This document shows positions 59,887 to 64,000 of a stretch of 64,000 bases of DNA, piece by piece. Each line of letters starts with the position of its first letter. The stretch's first letter is position 1. The position numbers and the translations under genes are program-made. This DNA is from Veillonella sp. 3310. GTDB taxonomy: Bacteria; Bacillota; Negativicutes; Veillonellales; Veillonellaceae. The stretch lies in the NCBI RefSeq assembly GCF_003999875.1, contig NZ_RQVJ01000001.1, positions 124,001 through 188,000 on the forward strand, given 5' to 3'. The notes below the pieces were generated by a model, which did not search any database, was not told the DNA's origin, and saw nothing but the letters and a program-made list of their open reading frames with translations.

Positions 59887-60705
59887 ATGTTAAAAACCCG
59901 TCTCATCACAGCTTTGATTGGCGTTGTCTTGTTGGCGGTTGCCATCACCTATGGGGGCCTATTTTTTAATCTTGTGATGTCCGTGTTGGCTTTCATTGGT
60001 TGGGTAGAGTGTGTCAGCTTATTTCGCCATATGAAACGCCGTTTGTTACCATTATGGGGACTAATTTATATTGTTCTTGTATGCGGTTCCTTAGTGTTTG
60101 GTAACTATCCATTAGCAATATTTCTAGGTGTTTTGGTGATGTTGGCTATGGTCATTGAATATACCTTCTGCAACGGAAAAATAACGCTTTCAGCAGTACA
60201 ATCTACCATCAGTAGCTTGTTGTATGTCACAAGTGGCTTTATAGCACTGATGGTGTTACGTGATAATAAAATCTATGAAAATACGAGCTATTACGCAGAT
60301 CAAGATGGGTTCGGTATGGCTGTTATTTGGCTTGTGCTAATCTCTATTTGGGCCAGTGATACATTTGCCTATTTTGTAGGTCGCTCCATTGGTAAACGAA
60401 ACATCGTACCTAGCATTAGCCCTAATAAAACCTTAGAAGGCTTCATTGGTGGTTTCATTGGCTGTTTTTTGACAGGATGGATTGGCTCTATTTGCTTAGG
60501 ATTACCACTGAATTTTGGTGTTGGTATAGGTGTCATTGTTGGGATATTAGCACCGCTAGGAGATTTATTTGAATCAAAATTAAAACGTGAAGCAAATAAA
60601 AAAGATTCCGGTACATTATTGCCTGGCCATGGTGGTGTATTAGATCGTTTTGATAGTCTACTATTTGCGGCACCATTGGTATTGGCATATATTCTTATGC
60701 TGTAA
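59887..60705 (+). CDS. cdsA: Phosphatidate cytidylyltransferase
   Basis: Makes CDP-diacylglycerol for phospholipids. It has 272 residues and about eight membrane helices. The C-terminal CdsA signature runs through [28 protein letters not shown] and the [27 protein letters not shown] block. It starts 1 bp after the uppS stop. Confidence 0.95.
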   Translation: [272 protein letters not shown]

Positions 60706-60729
60706 TGATTTAATCTTAAGGAGACCTTT

Positions 60730-61890
60730 ATGAAAGCTATAAGTATTTTAGGCTCCACGGGGTCTATAGGAACACAAACGTTAGATGTCATTCGTCAACA
60801 TCCAGATCAATTTCAAGCAGTGGCATTAGTTACACATAGCAACATTGATTTGCTAGAACAACAAATTACAGAATTTAATCCCATTATGGTGGGTGTTGTA
60901 GATGAGCGGGCTTATTCTATACTGAAAGATCGTTATCAAGGGCCTACAGAGATTGTAGGAGGCAAAGAAGCCTTGATTCTGGCAGCTACCTTGCCAGAAG
61001 CGACAATGGTGGTCACTGCCGTAGTAGGAGCAGCTGGAATTGAACCAACTATGGCTGCGATTCAGGCCAAAAAAACGATTGGACTTGCTAATAAAGAAAC
61101 CCTAGTGGCTTGTGGTTCTTTGATTACAAAGGCAGCACAAGACTATGGTGTGTCAATTTTACCCATTGATAGTGAACATAGTGCAATTTTTCAGTGTTTG
61201 GAAGGGCAAGATAAAAGTAATGTTGAGAAGTTAATTATTACAGCTTCAGGCGGTGCCTTACGTCATTGGAAATCAGAAGATTTATATACGGCGACCGCAA
61301 AGGATTGTTTGGCACATCCCACATGGAATATGGGAAATAAAATTACCATTGACTCAGCGACTTTATTCAATAAAGGATTAGAAGTCATTGAAGCTCATTG
61401 GTTGTTTGATTTCGATTACGATCATATTGATGTAGTAGTACATCCCCAAAGTATTGTACACTCTATGATTCAAATGAAAGATGGAGCTATTTTAGCACAA
61501 TTAGGGAATCCAGATATGCGTGAGCCTATTCAATATGCGATGACCTATCCAAAACGATATCCATTACAAATGGAACATTTAGATTTTACTAAGGGATTAG
61601 ATCTTCAGTTCATGGTACCTAGGTGGGAAGATTTTCCTGCCTTACGGCTGGCTTTCACAGTGGGAAAAGAAGGTGGTTATGCACCTGCTGTATATAATGC
61701 AGCCAATGAAATGGCGGTCTATGCCTTACTGGATGAACGAATTACTTATGGACATATATATGAAGTAGTTTCAACCGTTCTTGGACGCATGAATAATGGT
61801 GTACCTACATCTATTGATGATGTACTGAGCATGGATGCGTGGGCAAGACAAGAAGCTACGAAAGAAATACAAAGGAGAAGTGCATGTTAA
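60730..61890 (+). CDS. dxr: 1-Deoxy-D-xylulose 5-phosphate reductoisomerase
   Basis: The second step of the MEP isoprenoid pathway, NADPH-dependent. It has 386 residues. The NADPH motif GSTGSIGTQTLDVI, GLANKETLVA (about 112-121), the metal-binding PIDSEHSAIFQ and HPTWNMGNKITIDSATLFNKGLE are intact. It overlaps rseP by 7 bp. ispG, a later step of the same pathway, follows rseP. Confidence 0.96.
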   Translation: MKAISILGSTGSIGTQTLDVIRQHPDQFQAVALVTHSNIDLLEQQITEFNPIMVGVVDERAYSILKDRYQGPTEIVGGKEALILAATLPEATMVVTAVVGAAGIEPTMAAIQAKKTIGLANKETLVACGSLITKAAQDYGVSILPIDSEHSAIFQCLEGQDKSNVEKLIITASGGALRHWKSEDLYTATAKDCLAHPTWNMGNKITIDSATLFNKGLEVIEAHWLFDFDYDHIDVVVHPQSIVHSMIQMKDGAILAQLGNPDMREPIQYAMTYPKRYPLQMEHLDFTKGLDLQFMVPRWEDFPALRLAFTVGKEGGYAPAVYNAANEMAVYALLDERITYGHIYEVVSTVLGRMNNGVPTSIDDVLSMDAWARQEATKEIQRRSAC

Positions 61891-62903
61891 TTACAATTTT
61901 AGGAGCTGTCTTTGTATTCGGTGTGATTGTTATGATTCACGAATTAGGACATTTTCTAACGGCGAAAGCCTGCGGCATGCGTGTTGATGAATTTGCTATC
62001 GGCATTGGCCCTAATGTTATACAAAAACAAAAAGGAGAAACACTTTACTCTTTACGTCTTTTGCCATTAGGTGGATTCAACAAAATTGCTGGTATGGATC
62101 CTTCTGAAGATGCAGGTGACCGTGGGTTCAACAGCAAACCTGTATGGCAACGATTTATCGTGATCGCTGCGGGTGCTACATTTAATTTTTTGTTGGCTAT
62201 TGTGATATACTTTTTTGTATTCGCCTTTCATGGCACTACAATTCCATCTCATGAACCAATTATCGGAGATACCTTAGCAGGAAATCCAGCAGCTACAGCT
62301 GGTATACAAAAAGGAGATAAAATTGTATCTATCAATGGTCAATCCATTAAAGAATGGAAGGATATTACAGAGTCTCTGAAAGGCCATAGTAATCATGTAG
62401 TATCTGTTACATTAGATAGAAATGGTGAGAGTATATCTACCACTGTCATTCCTCGTGAATCGGGTGATAGAGCCGTCATCGGGATCAATCCAGTATTAGA
62501 AGTAAAAGAGTACGGTATTGGTGAATCTGCAGTGCAAGCATTAACACATACTGGATCTACTCTTGCTGATATGGTACAAGGTTTATGGAATATTGTAACA
62601 GGGCACAGTAAAGGCGATGTAGCTGGACCTATCGGTGTAGCACAAATGGCGGGGCAAGTAGCACAACATGGTTTTATCAGTTTGCTGTTATTCACTGCCT
62701 TATTGAGTTTAAATCTTGGCGTAATCAATTTATTGCCAATTCCTGTACTAGATGGTGGACATTTGGTGTTGTTGATTCTGGAAGGTATTACGGGTCGTAA
62801 ACTGCCAGAAAAGGCATTGCAATACATTCAAATGACTGGAGTAGGCCTATTATTGTTAGTATTTGTATATTCTACATTCCAAGATATTCTAAGACTATTT
62901 TAG
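61884..62903 (+). CDS. rseP: Site-2 intramembrane zinc metalloprotease RseP
   Basis: An S2P-family protease in the inner membrane that cleaves anti-sigma factors or signal peptides. It has 339 residues from ATG 61884, after AAAGGAG. The zinc site HELGH is at 19-23 in the first helix, a PDZ domain follows about 105-195 (IGDTLAGNPAATAGIQKGDKIVSING), and the second motif LPIPVLDGGH is near 285. Only one PDZ domain is visible, as in Bacillus RasP. Confidence 0.94.
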   Translation: MLITILGAVFVFGVIVMIHELGHFLTAKACGMRVDEFAIGIGPNVIQKQKGETLYSLRLLPLGGFNKIAGMDPSEDAGDRGFNSKPVWQRFIVIAAGATFNFLLAIVIYFFVFAFHGTTIPSHEPIIGDTLAGNPAATAGIQKGDKIVSINGQSIKEWKDITESLKGHSNHVVSVTLDRNGESISTTVIPRESGDRAVIGINPVLEVKEYGIGESAVQALTHTGSTLADMVQGLWNIVTGHSKGDVAGPIGVAQMAGQVAQHGFISLLLFTALLSLNLGVINLLPIPVLDGGHLVLLILEGITGRKLPEKALQYIQMTGVGLLLLVFVYSTFQDILRLF

Positions 62904-62912
62904 AGGTATACT

Positions 62913-63989
62913 ATGATAGAACGTAAACCGACAAAGGGTATTCAAGTGGGTACCGTCCATATTGGGAATCACGCACCTGTCAGCATCCAATCAATGATTA
63001 CTACAAATCCTGTAAAAGTTGAGCAATCTATTGAAGAAATTAATCGCTTGGCTACCGCTGGTTGTGAACTAGTTCGTTTAGCTGTTCCTGATATGGCAGC
63101 CGCAAAAGCCATCAAAGATATTAAAGAACGTGCCATGATTCCATTAATTGCGGATATTCATTTTGACTACCGCTTAGCACTACAAGCTATTGATAGTGGG
63201 ATCGATGGGCTTCGCATTAATCCAGGAAATATCGGTAGTATCGATAATGTGGTAAAAGTTGTGGAAAAAGCTAAGCCGAAGTTGATTCCTATTCGTATAG
63301 GTGTCAATGCTGGATCCTTACCACAACATGTATTAGACGCTCATGGTGGACACCCTACCGCTGATGGTATGGTGGAAACCGCTTTAGAACATATTCGTAT
63401 CTTAGAATCTTTAGAATATGATCAAATGAAAGTTTCTATTAAAGCTACAGATGTACCTTTAATGATTGAAGCTTACCGCAAATTATCCAGCAAAATACCA
63501 TATCCATTGCATTTAGGTGTAACAGAAGCTGGCACTATCAAACAAGGAACGATTAAATCGGCTATCGGTATTGGAACACTCTTGGCAGATGGTATCGGTG
63601 ATACAATACGTGTGTCTTTAACAGGCGACCCTATCCATGAGGTAGAAGTAGCAAAGACTATTTTGAGCTCTTTGGAGCTTCGTACGTTTGGAGCAACTAT
63701 GATTTCTTGCCCTACATGTGGAAGATGCCAAGTTAATTTATTCAATATGGCAGATATTGTAGAGGAACGATTAAAATCTATAAAAGCGCCAATTCGGGTA
63801 GCAGTTATGGGATGTGTAGTAAACGGACCTGGAGAAGCACGAGAAGCTGATTTTGGTATTGCAGGAGGTAAGGGACAGGGTATTATTTTCCGCAAAGGAA
63901 AAGTGTTAAAAACTGTACCAGAACAAGAATTAGTAGATACCTTATTTGCTGAAATCGATCAATATCTGTTGACACTAGAAGATAAATAA
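62913..63989 (+). CDS. ispG: 4-Hydroxy-3-methylbut-2-enyl diphosphate synthase (flavodoxin-type IspG)
   Basis: A [4Fe-4S] enzyme of the MEP pathway converting MEcPP to HMBPP. It has 358 residues. The start SIQSMITTNP, ADIHFDYRLAL and LRINPGNIG mark the TIM-barrel domain. The cluster cysteines are in SCPTCGRC and MGCVVNGPGEA near residues 268-307. It lies 9 bp after rseP. Confidence 0.96.
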   Translation: MIERKPTKGIQVGTVHIGNHAPVSIQSMITTNPVKVEQSIEEINRLATAGCELVRLAVPDMAAAKAIKDIKERAMIPLIADIHFDYRLALQAIDSGIDGLRINPGNIGSIDNVVKVVEKAKPKLIPIRIGVNAGSLPQHVLDAHGGHPTADGMVETALEHIRILESLEYDQMKVSIKATDVPLMIEAYRKLSSKIPYPLHLGVTEAGTIKQGTIKSAIGIGTLLADGIGDTIRVSLTGDPIHEVEVAKTILSSLELRTFGATMISCPTCGRCQVNLFNMADIVEERLKSIKAPIRVAVMGCVVNGPGEAREADFGIAGGKGQGIIFRKGKVLKTVPEQELVDTLFAEIDQYLLTLEDK

Positions 63990-64000
63990 GGATAAGAAAA

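Noticed and set aside
1-64000. CRISPR array, tRNA, rRNA or insertion sequence
   Set aside because: No repeat-spacer pattern, cloverleaf-like gene, ribosomal RNA segment or transposase frame was recognised. A covariance-model scan was not possible here.

Overview
The window reads as chromosome of a diderm (outer-membrane-bearing) Firmicute of the class Negativicutes, most like Veillonella or a close relative. Three things point there. First, the DNA is AT-rich (judged by eye, not computed) and carries Firmicute-style gene orders and RNA regulation: prfA-prmC-tsaC-lmwPTP-rpiB, yicC-gmk-rpoZ, a tryptophan T-box and a TPP riboswitch. Second, it also encodes outer-membrane proteins: two giant TonB-dependent receptors ending in the C-terminal aromatic residue typical of beta-barrels, and a periplasmic CbiK. 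Third, the two large receptors have C-terminal halves that resemble the major porins of Veillonella-type bacteria. The genus assignment is inference.

Layout. 1-4.6 kb: translation and housekeeping genes (prfA 3' end, prmC, tsaC/ywlC, protein-tyrosine phosphatase, rpiB, surE). 4.7-7.8 kb: biotin genes bioY, bioD and bioA, with a BirA-type operator overlapping the bioY promoter. 8-12.5 kb: rqcH on the minus strand, then yicC, gmk, rpoZ and yajQ. 12.5-20.6 kb: a tightly overlapping anaerobic cobalamin operon cbiD-E-T-F-G-H-J-C followed by a BtuCD-type ABC permease and ATPase. 20.8-21.7 kb: an orphan KilA-N gene. 21.9-35 kb: a minus-strand pair (secreted CbiK chelatase and a metal/tetrapyrrole-binding lipoprotein) divergent from two tandem receptors of 1718 and 1746 residues. 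35.4-36.8 kb: a 54-residue protein plus GNAT pair resembling a toxin-antitoxin module, and a DUF454 membrane protein. 36.9-45.1 kb: aroD, a T-box leader and trpEGD(CF)BA. 45.4-48.9 kb: a HutP-family protein and menB, menE and a hotdog thioesterase. 49-52.8 kb: trmD, a SPOUT-like methyltransferase, yebC, a TPP riboswitch and thiC. 52.9-55.8 kb: small lipoproteins and secreted or membrane proteins of unknown function. 55.9-64 kb: rpsB-tsf-pyrH-frr-(85-aa ORF)-uppS-cdsA-dxr-rseP-ispG.

The most unusual part is 18.8-35 kb. Each receptor is one uninterrupted reading frame joining a complete TonB-dependent receptor (signal peptide, plug, barrel) to a second porin-like barrel that carries a roughly 350-residue helical insertion. 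The receptors share a promoter-proximal 28-nt element, and each has a Fur-like 7-1-7 palindrome just downstream of its -10. They lie beside a periplasmic cobaltochelatase-family protein, a binding lipoprotein, a BtuCD-like transporter and the cbi operon. I infer an envelope system for acquiring a metal or tetrapyrrole (cobalt, corrinoid or haem); the substrate cannot be read from sequence. A second oddity is the 139-bp cbiG/cbiH overlap, in which each gene's non-conserved terminus is encoded over the other's conserved end.

I saw no rRNA, tRNA, CRISPR array, insertion sequence or complete prophage.
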